The notes under the pieces are model-generated. The model did no database searches. It was not told the DNA's origin and saw only the letters and a list, made by a program, of their open reading frames with translations. Position numbers and translations under genes: made by a program. From Haloechinothrix alba (GTDB taxonomy: Bacteria; Actinomycetota; Actinomycetes; Mycobacteriales; Pseudonocardiaceae), in the NCBI RefSeq assembly GCF_900188115.1, contig NZ_FZNW01000006.1, forward strand, positions 1 through 64,000: DNA of 64,000 bases, written 5' to 3'. Positions 8,416 to 16,682 of the stretch are shown here, piece by piece. The number at the start of each line of letters is the position of its first letter. The stretch's first letter is position 1.

Positions 8416-9756
8416 TTAGAAGAAGCTTGTGACGAAGACGACGCCGGGCGCGCCGTCGCCACCGGCGTGGGAGTCCTGGTTCGGCTGGTTGGCTGCGCCG
8501 CCGCCGCCGGAGCCGTACCCGTTCCCGTTGTCGCCAAGGAAGTACGTCGAGCCGGGGGACTTCGGCCCTGGGTCGTCGCCGACGCCTAGCTGGTTGGAGC
8601 CACCGCCACCGCCCCACACGATTCCTGCGCCGCCGTTGCGGTAGCGGGCACCGCCGTCTTGGCCCTCAATGTTCACGTCGCCGCCGGTAGCGGTGCCGCC
8701 TTGCCCGCCGGAGGCGCCGGACGAGCCGGTCCCGAGGCTCTCGGTGCCACCTTCTCCGCCGTTCGCGGAGCAGTGCGTGCCAAACTCCGTAACACCCCCG
8801 TCGCCCCCGTCGCTGAAACCGGAGCCGAAGCCGTAGCCGCCAGATTGGACGCTTTCCGAGGAACCGAGGTCGGCCGCAGGGATGATCTTCCGGGAGTAGC
8901 CGCCAGCGCCACCACCGCTACCGGACGAGTACTCGCCATCGCCGGTGCTGGCTGCGCCCGCGCCACCGCCGCCGCCGCCAGCGATTTCCACCAGCACGTA
9001 GGTCACGCCTGCCGGCTTGTTCCACGTGTACGACTCGTCGGAGGATGTCCCCTCGAACACCTCCACCTGCGGAGGCCGGTGCGGCGGGCGGTACTCGCTA
9101 CCGTTCCAGAACTCGATCGCCTGCAGGTCCTTCCGATACACGCCCAGGCCCGTGTACGGGTTGGCGATCTCGTCCCGCTCGACGTCATCATTGACCGGCA
9201 GCGTGCCGCCGAGCGCGACCGTTTCACCTGTGTCCTCGCTGCGCAGGTCGGTGATATCACTGTCGGTGATCTCGGTAGCGTCAGCCTGCACCAGAACGCG
9301 GGCCAGTCGGATGTAGTCCGGCGAACCGTCGACGTCAGGATCCTGCGGGTCGGAGGAGGGTGTGCCTACCACGTGCCGCACCAGCAGCTTGGTTTCGGCG
9401 TCGCCGTAGTAGGTGTCCGATTGCTGCACCACGATCAAGTCGTGCCGGTCATCCGTCGAGTCCGCCGGGTGGTCCCCGAGAATGTCGGTGTCCTTCTCCG
9501 CATCGAGCACGCAGAAGTACGAACCCGTACCCCGCTCTGGGGGCAGCGCCAGCGCGAACTCCTCAGTATGCACCTGGGTGTCCGGGGTGGATGATGCCCG
9601 CACCCGGCCAGGATCCCCACTCGATGGACGGAACCCGCCCCGCGACGTGATCGTGGCGCTGGGGAGCAGCAGCATCCCGAGCGTGATCCGCGCGTCCTCC
9701 GCATCGACGACACCGCTCGTGTCGTCCATCGTGGCCCAAGAGGGGCGTTCAGCCAT
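8416..9756 (-). CDS. Minor tail protein with a glycine-rich adhesin domain
   Basis: 446 residues. Residues 1-205 form a tail-attachment region. From about 240 a glycine-rich domain starts with SYTWNKPAGVTYVLVEIAG and ends in GAPGVVFVTSFF. Between them are polyglycine blocks spaced by short strands, the pattern of Gly-rich tail-fibre tips that form polyglycine-II helices for receptor recognition. The frame is intact through this repetitive DNA. It probably decides host binding together with the two genes downstream. Confidence 0.75.
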   Translation of the reverse strand: MAERPSWATMDDTSGVVDAEDARITLGMLLLPSATITSRGGFRPSSGDPGRVRASSTPDTQVHTEEFALALPPERGTGSYFCVLDAEKDTDILGDHPADSTDDRHDLIVVQQSDTYYGDAETKLLVRHVVGTPSSDPQDPDVDGSPDYIRLARVLVQADATEITDSDITDLRSEDTGETVALGGTLPVNDDVERDEIANPYTGLGVYRKDLQAIEFWNGSEYRPPHRPPQVEVFEGTSSDESYTWNKPAGVTYVLVEIAGGGGGGAGAASTGDGEYSSGSGGGAGGYSRKIIPAADLGSSESVQSGGYGFGSGFSDGGDGGVTEFGTHCSANGGEGGTESLGTGSSGASGGQGGTATGGDVNIEGQDGGARYRNGGAGIVWGGGGGSNQLGVGDDPGPKSPGSTYFLGDNGNGYGSGGGGAANQPNQDSHAGGDGAPGVVFVTSFF

Positions 9757-9765
9757 CAGGTCCTC

Positions 9766-10632
9766 CTATTGATATGCGTGGCGCCACCGCACCCGCAGGC
9801 GCGCGCCCTCCTCGTAGCTGGCCGCGTCGAACCGGATGCCGGTACGTTCCCCCGGCTCGAGCGGCGTCCATTGAGCGCTGGTCATGCGTGGCCTGCGAGA
9901 CACCCCCTCGAGCTCGACCGTCCGGTTGCCCGGCTGCGTATCGATCTCGAGCGTCTGCCCCTGCAGCACCGTCAGGTCTGAATCGAACTCGAGCGACCGC
10001 CCCGAGTACTGGATGACCGGGCCGGGGCAAGGGCCCTCCACCTCGAAGATCGGCCAGGTGGGCACGTCGCCGTTGTTCTCGACGTACATCACACCGCCGG
10101 TCGTCCCCTCACCGAAGTCGAGCGGGAACACCAGCGGGAATTCGAGTCCGTCGTTGGACGCGCGGGCGAGCCCGGTCGCGTTGGTGTGCTCTGCCGCCGA
10201 GTACAGGCGCGGATCGGTGGCGACCCACCGGATTGCGCCCTCCGTGTAGCCGATCGCATACCGCTTATCGGTCGGGATGCTGCGGTGCGTCACCCGCGCC
10301 CAGCACATCAACGTCTGCCCATCGAGCCGGATCGCGAGCGGTTCCTCCACCGGATCCTCGCCCGGTGCGGTAGCCCGCCGCAGAGCGTGTACCGCGTCCC
10401 GAAACTCGCCCGGTTTCGCCTTCGTCTTGAAGTCGAACGTGATCTCTCGCTCCTCGCTCAGGAGCCTGCCAGGGTAGGCGCCGTGTCGGTCTGGCAACGG
10501 TTGGTTGGACCCATCCTGCGACGGCAGATCCAACCAGCCCTCAAGCTCATCGAGGCCGAACGCGGTGCCAGATCCGAGCAGCATCCCGCGCCACTCGATC
10601 TGCCCATCGCGGGTGATCATGTCCCCGACCAT
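9766..10632 (-). CDS. Distal tail protein (Dit-like)
   Basis: 288 residues between tape measure and adhesin genes, the canonical Dit position. The N-terminal part (DGQIEWRGMLLGSGTAFGLDELEGW, EEREITFDFKTKAKPGEFRDAVHAL, MCWARVTHRSIPTD) fits the hexamer-forming N-terminal domain of siphovirus tail components. The C-terminal part (PTWPIFEVEG, SRSLEFD-like strands) fits the galectin-like half. It would form the ring joining tail tube to tail tip. The start gives a 4-nt gap after the tape measure stop. Confidence 0.75.
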   Translation of the reverse strand: MVGDMITRDGQIEWRGMLLGSGTAFGLDELEGWLDLPSQDGSNQPLPDRHGAYPGRLLSEEREITFDFKTKAKPGEFRDAVHALRRATAPGEDPVEEPLAIRLDGQTLMCWARVTHRSIPTDKRYAIGYTEGAIRWVATDPRLYSAAEHTNATGLARASNDGLEFPLVFPLDFGEGTTGGVMYVENNGDVPTWPIFEVEGPCPGPVIQYSGRSLEFDSDLTVLQGQTLEIDTQPGNRTVELEGVSRRPRMTSAQWTPLEPGERTGIRFDAASYEEGARLRVRWRHAYQ

Positions 10633-10636
10633 CGGT

Positions 10637-12406
10637 TCACCCCCGGTTCTTGGCTAGCCAGTCGAGTTCCTTGGCGACCTTGGACGGGGGCGCGTTCTCG
10701 GACGCGGTGAAGTTCTCGATATGGAGCACCTTGCCGCTACGGCCCCCGCGCCCCGAAGGGGAACCGTCCGCACGGTCCAGCTTGTCGTTCGGCGTGATGT
10801 ACCCCGAACGGTCCGGGGTGAACAGCTCCGGCCCCTCCTCACCGACCAGGTACGTACGGCCGGAGGTGACATCGCCACCGGAAGCGCGACCGGGTATGCC
10901 GCCCGAGGTCTGCACGTTCACGAACGCCGTGTGCGGCATGGTGAACGCATCCAGGAAGTCCATCAGCCCACCGAGGTGCTGCCTCACGGTCCAATGGCCC
11001 TGCAGGCCGACACTGGCGTTGTAGTGGCCACCGTAGGATTCGGCTTCACCCCGCGCGCCCCGCACCTCGGCAGCGATGTTGCGCGCCTGACCGGCGGTGA
11101 CCGCACCCTGAGCCACCCACTGGTCCAGTTTGCTGCGGAACTCGTCGAACGACAGGTCCCCGTTCTTGGCCGCTGCTTCCGCCCCGGCGACCGCCTCCGC
11201 TAGCTCAAGCGAAGCAGTCTGTGCCTGCTGCGACTCGGCGCCGTGCTTCTGGACCGCCTCGTTGTAGTCGGTCTGGGCAGTCTCTACGTTGTCGAGCGCC
11301 GAGGTAAGTGCGAACACCGGGTCGGTCGCCGCCTTCAGCGCCTCAACCTGCTGCTCAAGCTGTTCCTTATGCTCCTTCGCCTTCGCGGCAGCGGTCTCCT
11401 GCGCCGCCGTGTACTGGGGTAGCGAATCGTCCTTGAGCTTCCGGAACTGCTCGTCACTCAGCCCGGCGGTGTCCGCAAGCTGCTGCAACGCCCGCTCGGC
11501 CCGTTCCGGCGACTCCTGCGCCATCCGCGCGAGCGCTTCATCGGTATCTTCCAGCCGACCCCGCAGCTTCGCGATCGACTCTCCAACGTCCTCAACGCCC
11601 GTCGTCTTAGCGAGCCACTCCTCGAAGTTGTTGCCGAGCGTGTCCGTCGAGGCTTTGATCGCGTCATCGAGCAGGTTGAAGTCCTCGCCCAGCAGCCGCG
11701 TCATCTGACCGGTGATCTCGCCCGCGGATTCGAGCCGCTCGAGCCCAACCACCAGCGCTTCTATGTCCGGGTTGACCTCGTCACCCAAGGCGGCACCCAC
11801 CGCGTGCGTGGCAGCGACGAGACCACCAAGGGCGAGCCCAGCAGCGCCAGCACCCCGTCCGATCCTGCCGAGCACAGTCCGCGTCCGCGACCCCGACGTG
11901 CGCAGGTCCTTGAACCCGTTCCGCACGCTGGTTATCGCCGGAACGACGCCCTTGTAGATGGAGGATCCTAGGTCGGCGAACCCGGTGCCGAGGAGCATCA
12001 GCCCCTCCATCGTGTGACCCCGGCTGAGATCACCGACACCGAGCATGGTGTCCTGCACACCGGTCAGGGCGTCCCGGAATCCCATCGCCCGCTCATCGGC
12101 AGCATCGGCCGTCTCGCCGAACCGCGTGAGTCGATCGCTCGACTCGGCAGTGCTGTCGCCCATGTCGGTAGCGGACTTCCCGACACGCGAGAATGACTCC
12201 CCGGTCCTGTCCGACGCCCGCCGGGTGGTGGTATCCATCGTCCCGGCGGCCTTGCCGACGCCCTCGAGTGACGACTCCGCGCGGTCGGACTCCTGCCGCG
12301 CAGTATCCCCCAGCTCCGTGAGTGAGCTTTCGGCCCGCTCCACACCGTCGCTGAGTTCGTCCTCAACGGTCAGGTACGCGGTCAGCTCACCAATCGTCAG
12401 CGCCAT
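10637..12406 (-). CDS. Tail tape measure protein
   Basis: 589 residues. The first 150 are a long Ser/Asp/Glu-rich coiled coil. A glycine/alanine hydrophobic patch near 185-215 (GAGAAGLALGGLVAATHAVG) is typical of these proteins, and a second coiled coil covers about 250-430. It sets tail length and is ejected with the DNA. The ATG used is 8 nt after AGGAGG; a GTG nine bases upstream abuts that site and is unlikely. By the usual 0.15 nm per residue rule this predicts a short tail, near 90 nm (inference). Confidence 0.85.
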   Translation of the reverse strand: MALTIGELTAYLTVEDELSDGVERAESSLTELGDTARQESDRAESSLEGVGKAAGTMDTTTRRASDRTGESFSRVGKSATDMGDSTAESSDRLTRFGETADAADERAMGFRDALTGVQDTMLGVGDLSRGHTMEGLMLLGTGFADLGSSIYKGVVPAITSVRNGFKDLRTSGSRTRTVLGRIGRGAGAAGLALGGLVAATHAVGAALGDEVNPDIEALVVGLERLESAGEITGQMTRLLGEDFNLLDDAIKASTDTLGNNFEEWLAKTTGVEDVGESIAKLRGRLEDTDEALARMAQESPERAERALQQLADTAGLSDEQFRKLKDDSLPQYTAAQETAAAKAKEHKEQLEQQVEALKAATDPVFALTSALDNVETAQTDYNEAVQKHGAESQQAQTASLELAEAVAGAEAAAKNGDLSFDEFRSKLDQWVAQGAVTAGQARNIAAEVRGARGEAESYGGHYNASVGLQGHWTVRQHLGGLMDFLDAFTMPHTAFVNVQTSGGIPGRASGGDVTSGRTYLVGEEGPELFTPDRSGYITPNDKLDRADGSPSGRGGRSGKVLHIENFTASENAPPSKVAKELDWLAKNRG

Positions 12407-12418
12407 AACGCGCACCTC

Positions 12419-12661
12419 CTACAGGTTCCGCAGAGTCCTCGACACATCGTCGCCAGCGATCTCGCGCGGCTGCTGCGACGCCCATCCGCGCCACCGTGAC
12501 TGCTCCGACAGGCCCCGCAGGTACCACCAGAACCAGCGGGACGGCAGCTCGGCGAGATCATCCGGACTGATGCCGTATTCACGCTGGAAGTCGGCGACGA
12601 TCAGCGCCCACCCTTGGATGACGAGCCGCCACGGGTCGTCTTGTTCTTCCCCGTCTCCGCT
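12419..12661 (-). CDS. gpT-like C-terminal extension of the tail assembly chaperone, reached by -1 frameshift
   Basis: No start codon serves this frame; it continues gpG after slippage at GGGAAAA. The 80 codons after the slip read on through EEQDDPWRLVIQGWALI, ADFQREYGISPDDLAELPSR and FWWYLRGLSEQ. This is the pattern of the second tail chaperone domain of siphoviruses, which recruits the tail tube protein. The fusion would be 209 residues (129 from gpG). It ends at TAG, 12 nt before the tape measure ATG, as in lambda G/GT-type operons. Confidence 0.85.
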   Translation of the reverse strand, partial: SGDGEEQDDPWRLVIQGWALIVADFQREYGISPDDLAELPSRWFWWYLRGLSEQSRWRGWASQQPREIAGDDVSRTLRNL

Positions 12662-13047
12662 TTTCCCTGCTCACCTGCACGGTTCATGCGCTGGTGGTAC
12701 TTCTCCCTCGCACGGGCGAGGCTGATGCGGTTGCCGTCAGCGTTCTCCGCGCCCCACAGCAGCAGCACGCCGAGCTGCTCGGCGTCGATGCCGCGCTCGA
12801 TCCACGTATCCAGCGCTTCCTCGCCGAACAGGATCGACAACATGCGGCGCGTGGACTCCTCGCCCCGGGGCGCCCGAGCCTCGAACTCGTACCGCAGCGG
12901 AAGCTGCGCAGGCAGCTCCACATCCACGCCGAACACGTTGTTCAGGCGCACGCCACGGCGGCCCTGCTGGTTCCAGAACGCCTCGAAGTCCTCGACCTCG
13001 GCCTCAGCAGCCTCCTGCCGTAGGCGCTCCGTCTCCTCGCTTGCCAT
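12601..13047 (-). CDS. Tail assembly chaperone, short form (gpG-like)
   Basis: 148 residues, acidic at the N-terminus, with a basic unstructured tail (KTTRGGSSSKGGR). Located between the tail tube gene and the tape measure gene, where lambda G/GT-type chaperones lie. They coat the tape measure during tail assembly. A canonical slippery heptamer near codon 129 makes a longer GT form in the -1 frame. The start overlaps the preceding stop as TGATG. Confidence 0.85.
   Translation of the reverse strand: MASEETERLRQEAAEAEVEDFEAFWNQQGRRGVRLNNVFGVDVELPAQLPLRYEFEARAPRGEESTRRMLSILFGEEALDTWIERGIDAEQLGVLLLWGAENADGNRISLARAREKYHQRMNRAGEQGKAETGKNKTTRGGSSSKGGR
12661..12667 (-). promoter_or_regulatory. Programmed -1 frameshift slippery site GGGAAAA
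   Basis: Read on the minus strand, the zero frame is CAG GGA AAA GCG, giving the canonical X XXY YYZ heptamer G GGA AAA. Slipping back one base opens a frame of 80 codons with strong homology-like features of gpT; the zero frame stops 20 codons further on. Confidence 0.85.
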
Positions 13048-13493
13048 CAGGCCACCGTGCTCGTGGTCGACTTGCCGGAGCGAGTGAGGGTGCAGGACCA
13101 GGACGTCTTGGCGTTGTTGTTACCGCCCTGCGAGCCGATGCTGACCGTCGCGTCCCACACGGTCCACTCGGAATCATCCGGGTGTCGGAACCTGACGGCG
13201 CCCAGCGATTGCGCCGCCATCATGGTCGCCAGCTCCTCGAGCCTCCCCTGCCCGGGGTCCGGGGCGCCGGTGGCATCCTTCAGCTTGAAGCCCTCAAGGC
13301 TCATGGAGGAGCCCCGCTGCATGACCTCCTGCTCGTAGTGCCCCTCGGACTCGAAGACGGTCGTGTCGGCGGTCTGCTCGTTCTCGGAGGGATTGACCGT
13401 CACCGAGTTCAGCCCGTCCACCTCGAGCCACGTGCCGTCACTGTCCTGGACCTCAACGTGGATATCCCGGGCGTTGATCTTGGTCCCCGCCAT
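13047..13493 (-). CDS. Major tail tube protein
   Basis: 148 residues just upstream of the chaperone pair. Features fit a tail tube fold: an N-terminal strand pair (DIHVEVQDSDGTWLEVDGLNSVTV), a long loop naming an outer-surface segment (EQTADTTVFESEGHYEQEV), and a C-terminal beta sandwich (EWTVWDATVSIGSQ, KTSWSCTLTRSGKS). It polymerises into the non-contractile tail. No sheath gene is present, which supports siphovirus morphology. Confidence 0.8.
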   Translation of the reverse strand: MAGTKINARDIHVEVQDSDGTWLEVDGLNSVTVNPSENEQTADTTVFESEGHYEQEVMQRGSSMSLEGFKLKDATGAPDPGQGRLEELATMMAAQSLGAVRFRHPDDSEWTVWDATVSIGSQGGNNNAKTSWSCTLTRSGKSTTSTVA

Positions 13494-13521
13494 TACGGAT
13501 CACCTCTCTACCTGGCTCGCG

Positions 13522-13953
13522 CTACGCGCGGTTGTTGCTCGTGTTGCGCCACTCGGCGCGAAAGTTGATGGTGTGCTCGAACCGGCCGTTGTCATCCCGC
13601 CCGATGGGGATCGGCCCGGACTGGGTGCCGATCACGGACAGCACCTGATGCCCGGATGGCAGCTCGACCGACCCGGTGCCGTGCCAGTCGTCGTAGATAG
13701 CCTGAGCCCGCCGGAACGCGCGGGACGCGTCCTGCGTGCCCCGCACCCGTAGCTGTATGTGCGACTCGTCGTAGCCGAGCTTGAAGTCCGACTCCTGCCC
13801 CTGATACGTCGCCACCACGATCACCTCGTCCGGCGAGGAGGGGGACGCGCCCACCACAATCCCGATCTCGTCGTCCCCGTAGGCGCGGTCGGGTGCGTAC
13901 ACCCCATGCCCCTGCTTATGGAGCCACTCGGCGAACCCGTCCAGAATCGTCAC
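13522..13953 (-). CDS. Tail terminator / minor capsid-type protein
   Basis: 143 residues. The N-terminal helix ILDGFAEWLHKQGHGVYAP and the following strands (EIGIVVGASPSSPDEVIVVATY, SHIQLRVRGTQDASRAFRRAQAIYDDWHG) match the small alpha/beta proteins that cap the tail tube at the capsid end. It lies directly upstream of the tail tube gene, the usual terminator position, and overlaps the preceding gene by 4 nt. Confidence 0.7.
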   Translation of the reverse strand: MTILDGFAEWLHKQGHGVYAPDRAYGDDEIGIVVGASPSSPDEVIVVATYQGQESDFKLGYDESHIQLRVRGTQDASRAFRRAQAIYDDWHGTGSVELPSGHQVLSVIGTQSGPIPIGRDDNGRFEHTINFRAEWRNTSNNRA

Positions 13954-14297
13954 GACAACTCCTGCTGCATCTGCTGCGCGATCAGGTCACGCATCGTGTC
14001 GACCTCGGCGTTCATGGGGTCCTCGAGGTATTTCGCCTTCCGGCCCTCGTCATGCCGCATCGTGAGGTCCTCGTGCTGCGGCACCGCGTACGGGGTGTCG
14101 TACGAGACTGTGGCCTCGAGCGCGCCCTCGTCGACGCTGGCCACGGCGGAACGTTCAAGGTCGCCCACCTCATGCGGAACCTGCTTCTGCGATTCGCTTT
14201 TCAGGTGCTCGGCCGCGAGTCGCAACCCGTAGGCAGCGGATTCCCGCGCCCCTTCCTTGACCTCACCGATGTTGAGTTTCAGCTCCGGCGCGGGCAT
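13950..14297 (-). CDS. HK97-gp10-like head-tail or tail completion protein
   Basis: 115 residues. SAAYGLRLAAEHLKSESQKQVPHEVGDLERSA and VSYDTPYAVPQHEDLTMRH are the signature of gp10-like/minor capsid proteins: a helix, then a Y-A-x-x-Q-H-E strand. Such proteins sit between head closure and tail terminator genes, as here. An in-frame upstream start was rejected because the extra N-terminus is arginine-rich shadow sequence and the chosen ATG begins the conserved domain. Confidence 0.7.
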   Translation of the reverse strand: MPAPELKLNIGEVKEGARESAAYGLRLAAEHLKSESQKQVPHEVGDLERSAVASVDEGALEATVSYDTPYAVPQHEDLTMRHDEGRKAKYLEDPMNAEVDTMRDLIAQQMQQELS

Positions 14298-14299
14298 GG

Positions 14300-14635
14300 C
14301 TAGCCGACCTCGATCACGGCGACCTCGAGGGAGGTCTCGTCGTCGTAGTCGAGGTGCACCGTGCCGTCGTCCTGGTTGTAGATGGTCGGCCACGGGCCGA
14401 GGACCACCGTCGAACCGGCAGGCACCGTCACATCTGGGTCGTTGAGGGCGAGCCCGCGGACCACACCGCCGGTGACCTGAGTGACGAGGCGGTCACTGCT
14501 GGCGGACGAACGCACTACCGTGACCTGCTGTCCGGTGTTGGCTACGGAGTTGCCGTCCGCGTTTGCGCTCTCAAAGCTCAGCTCGAGGCCATCCCGGGCG
14601 CTCGTGGGCTGGGCCGTGATCTCACTCCTCGCCAT
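14300..14635 (-). CDS. Small beta-rich virion protein in the connector region
   Basis: 111 residues, predicted to be nearly all strand (GQQVTVVRSSASSDRLVTQVTGG, GSTVVLGPWPTIYNQDDGTVHLDYDD). It lies between connector genes and may be a head-tail joining or decoration protein. It overlaps the upstream gene by 14 nt. No specific family recognised. Confidence 0.6.
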   Translation of the reverse strand: MARSEITAQPTSARDGLELSFESANADGNSVANTGQQVTVVRSSASSDRLVTQVTGGVVRGLALNDPDVTVPAGSTVVLGPWPTIYNQDDGTVHLDYDDETSLEVAVIEVG

Positions 14636-14888
14636 CGCTCAACCTCTCGATCAGTTCGGCCTTCGTCATCGCGTCGATCTCGTACGAAGGCACACCGCGC
14701 TCGCGTGCGTAGGCGACCCACGCGGACTTCAAGTCGGACTCGGCGGGCGGCTGCCCACCGGACTGGGGCTGCGCAGTCGACGGTTCGGCGCGGGACCAGT
14801 CATCCGACTGGCTGAGCCGCCGGTCCTCGCGGGAGCCCGGCACCGTCCGCACCTTCTCGCCGCTGCTCCTGTGCCGATACTCCGGCAT
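14622..14888 (-). CDS. Small virion-region protein with a C-terminal helical KAELIERL motif
   Basis: 88 residues: a basic N-terminus, a Gln/Ser/Pro-rich middle, then SYEIDAMTKAELIERLSDGEE. The last resembles the short helix-extended-loop-helix end seen in many small phage head-tail proteins. The ATG given follows AGGAGCACACG. Function unknown; the position suggests head completion. Confidence 0.6.
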   Translation of the reverse strand: MPEYRHRSSGEKVRTVPGSREDRRLSQSDDWSRAEPSTAQPQSGGQPPAESDLKSAWVAYARERGVPSYEIDAMTKAELIERLSDGEE

Positions 14889-14898
14889 CGTGTGCTCC

Positions 14899-15210
14899 TT
14901 ACTGCAGTGCAACTTCCAGGTGGTCCGGGGTGGGCAACCCGCCCCCGTCGCGGCGCTTCACTGTCAGCACTCGCGACTCGCGCCCCAACGCCGTCACCCG
15001 GTCCTCAGTGCCGATGCCCGCGTCCAGCGGGCAATACGCCACCGCCTCAGCAGTGACCTCGCGTCCCTCGGAGTTCCGCACCGCCGTGCGCCCTTCATCG
15101 AGGAAACAGCGGACGGTTCGCGCGTCCCCGTAGATCGGCCCGTTCGCGCCGGAACCCTCGTACGGCTCCACAGTGATCTCGTGACGGAGCAGCCAGGCAG
15201 GTATTCCCAT
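14899..15210 (-). CDS. Head closure / head-tail adaptor protein
   Basis: 103 residues. LLRHEITVEPYEGSGANGPIYGD, VRCFLDEGRTAVRNSEGREVTAEAVAYC and DRVTALGRESRVLTVKR match the pattern of SPP1 gp16-like head closure proteins, a small barrel that plugs the portal-adaptor channel. It follows the connector gene at 15218-15622, the usual order. The upstream arginine-rich stretch of the frame was excluded; the ATG begins the conserved domain. Confidence 0.7.
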   Translation of the reverse strand: MGIPAWLLRHEITVEPYEGSGANGPIYGDARTVRCFLDEGRTAVRNSEGREVTAEAVAYCPLDAGIGTEDRVTALGRESRVLTVKRRDGGGLPTPDHLEVALQ

Positions 15211-15217
15211 AACCCCC

Positions 15218-15622
15218 TCACCCCACGACCTGCGGACGCACAGGCACCAAACCAGCGAGCTGCAGAACGGTCCGCACGCCCGGCGCGACGGTCTGGCCGT
15301 CGAACGAGCCCGCCGACGGGGCGCCCTCCCCACGCGACAGCGACACCGACCCGATCGACACCGAGCCGTACCTGCCCGCCCCCTCGTCGGGCAGGCCGTT
15401 GTGGTGCCAGTAGGCGGCCTGGATCACGGTCGCGTCGAGCAACGCGTCGGCCACACTGGCGTCGGTGGGCTGTTCGTTGGTGTCAGTGTTGTACGACGCC
15501 CCGATCAGGAGCCCATCCACCAGAAGCGAAGCCCGCTTCAGCAGGTGGGCCGCGTTGTCTGGCGCGGTGTCCTCCTCGAGGTACTCGGCGAGGTCTTCCT
15601 TCGTGGCGTACACAGGTGCCAT
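15218..15622 (-). CDS. Head-tail connector (adaptor) protein
   Basis: 134 residues. YATKEDLAEYLEEDTAPDNAAHLLKRASLLVDGLL and a conserved middle helix (ADALLDATVIQAAYWHHNG) are typical of gp6/gp15-type adaptors, which form a dodecameric ring under the portal. Start and stop both abut neighbours (1-nt overlap with the nuclease-like gene). Confidence 0.75.
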   Translation of the reverse strand: MAPVYATKEDLAEYLEEDTAPDNAAHLLKRASLLVDGLLIGASYNTDTNEQPTDASVADALLDATVIQAAYWHHNGLPDEGAGRYGSVSIGSVSLSRGEGAPSAGSFDGQTVAPGVRTVLQLAGLVPVRPQVVG

Positions 15623-15981
15623 CAGGACTCGACCTCCTTCGCATGCCCAGCCCCGACCAGGGCAACGTTGAGGCTCGTGCCGTCGTCAGCAATGATTGTG
15701 GCGAGCCACCTGCCGAACGCACCGTCGCCGATGCCGATGGTGTCGCGGGCTCCCTTGTGGCTGATCAGCTCGATCCCGCTGTGGGTGTCGAGCCATTCCT
15801 GCGTGAACCGGGCTGCTTCTTGCCCGGCCTCGGACGCGTCAGGCCCGTACACCTCGGGGCAATCCACCCCGGAGAGCCGGAACCGCAGCGCGGCAGTGAG
15901 CCCGAACCCGAGGCTGATGCGGCAGTCCACGGTGTCGCCGTCGACGACCTCGAGCACGTCCAGCAGGGCGTACCGGTACAA
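15622..15981 (-). CDS. Staphylococcal nuclease-like (thermonuclease) protein in the head module
   Basis: 119 residues with an SNase/OB-fold pattern: VLEVVDGDTVDCRISLGFGL, then RFRLSGVDCPEVYG, and a helix followed by a strand (EAARFTQEWLDTHSGIEL) and ARDTIGIGDGAFGRWLATI. VDGDT and RLSGVDCPE carry the Ca-binding Asp and the Arg of the active site. SNase-type proteins cleave DNA or RNA, though many are binding modules only. Finding one between connector and capsid genes is unusual; it could be a virion protein or a cargo gene. No signal peptide is seen. Confidence 0.7.
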   Translation of the reverse strand: MYRYALLDVLEVVDGDTVDCRISLGFGLTAALRFRLSGVDCPEVYGPDASEAGQEAARFTQEWLDTHSGIELISHKGARDTIGIGDGAFGRWLATIIADDGTSLNVALVGAGHAKEVES

Positions 15982-15984
15982 GGG

Positions 15985-16218
15985 TCAGGCCTCCGCGCCC
16001 GGCTCGGCGCCCTCGGCCGCGCTTTCGTCGGGTTTGCCCTCCGAGTTGTCCTCTCCGGAGCTACCGGTGTTGCCCTCGCCGGACTTGCCCTTCGGCTTGG
16101 CTTTCGGCTGGCCCTTCGGCTTCTCGATGAGATTCCAGCGGTCGGATCGATCGAACCGGCGTACGGCTGTCTCCCGCCGGACCTTCTGTCCAGTGTGCTT
16201 GTTCTCGTACACGTACAT
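15985..16218 (-). CDS. Small basic-acidic phage protein
   Basis: 77 residues. The N-terminal YVYENKHTGQKVRRETAVRRFDRSDRWNLIEKP is a compact domain seen at the front of several small actinophage structural-region proteins. The C-terminal half is disordered (KPKGQPKAKPKGKSGEG then acidic). The ATG follows GAAGGAGCGGCC. It may be a head accessory protein. Function unknown. Confidence 0.6.
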   Translation of the reverse strand: MYVYENKHTGQKVRRETAVRRFDRSDRWNLIEKPKGQPKAKPKGKSGEGNTGSSGEDNSEGKPDESAAEGAEPGAEA

Positions 16219-16268
16219 GGCCGCTCCTTCGCGGGTCGTAGGGTCAAACAGGTGGTTCACGTGGGCGG

Positions 16269-16592
16269 TTAGTCTCGGTCGAGCAGCAAGTACGCGGTCA
16301 CGTTCTGCGAATTCGTGTCATTGGCGTTGCTCGCCGTCATCCGGAGCAGCAGCCCGGGCATCTCCTCGACGGCCTGGGCGCCAGTGGCCCCGCCGGAGGT
16401 AGAGGACAGTTCGAGCCAGTCACCGCCGTTGTTGGGTGACGCTTCCAACGCCACCGAGACGTCCGCCCCGGCGGAGGTCACCATGAGCCGAACCCGGCGG
16501 GCCGTCACCCCGGAAACTTCTCGGCTGCTCAGTGAGCCGTTCGCCGCCACGGACACACCATCGAACGACGCGGCCCGAGTGATATACGTCAT
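16269..16592 (-). CDS. Probable capsid decoration protein
   Basis: 107 residues, nearly all beta strand (ARRVRLMVTSAGADVSVALEAS, GLLLRMTASNANDTNSQNVTAYLLLD), encoded directly downstream of the major capsid gene. Size, fold and position suggest a head decoration or cement protein. An AAAAGGAGTGGCGC site precedes the ATG. Confidence 0.6.
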   Translation of the reverse strand: MTYITRAASFDGVSVAANGSLSSREVSGVTARRVRLMVTSAGADVSVALEASPNNGGDWLELSSTSGGATGAQAVEEMPGLLLRMTASNANDTNSQNVTAYLLLDRD

Positions 16593-16682
16593 GCGCCACT
16601 CCTTTTGTGCGCAGGGTGGGAGTGGGTGGCGCGGGCGCAAGGGACCAACACCCGCGCCACCCACGACTTAGCGGCCCGCGTG

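Noticed and set aside
12641-12650. GGGGAAG as alternative slippery site in the tail chaperone gene
   Set aside because: It does not fit X XXY YYZ in frame, while GGGAAAA just upstream does.
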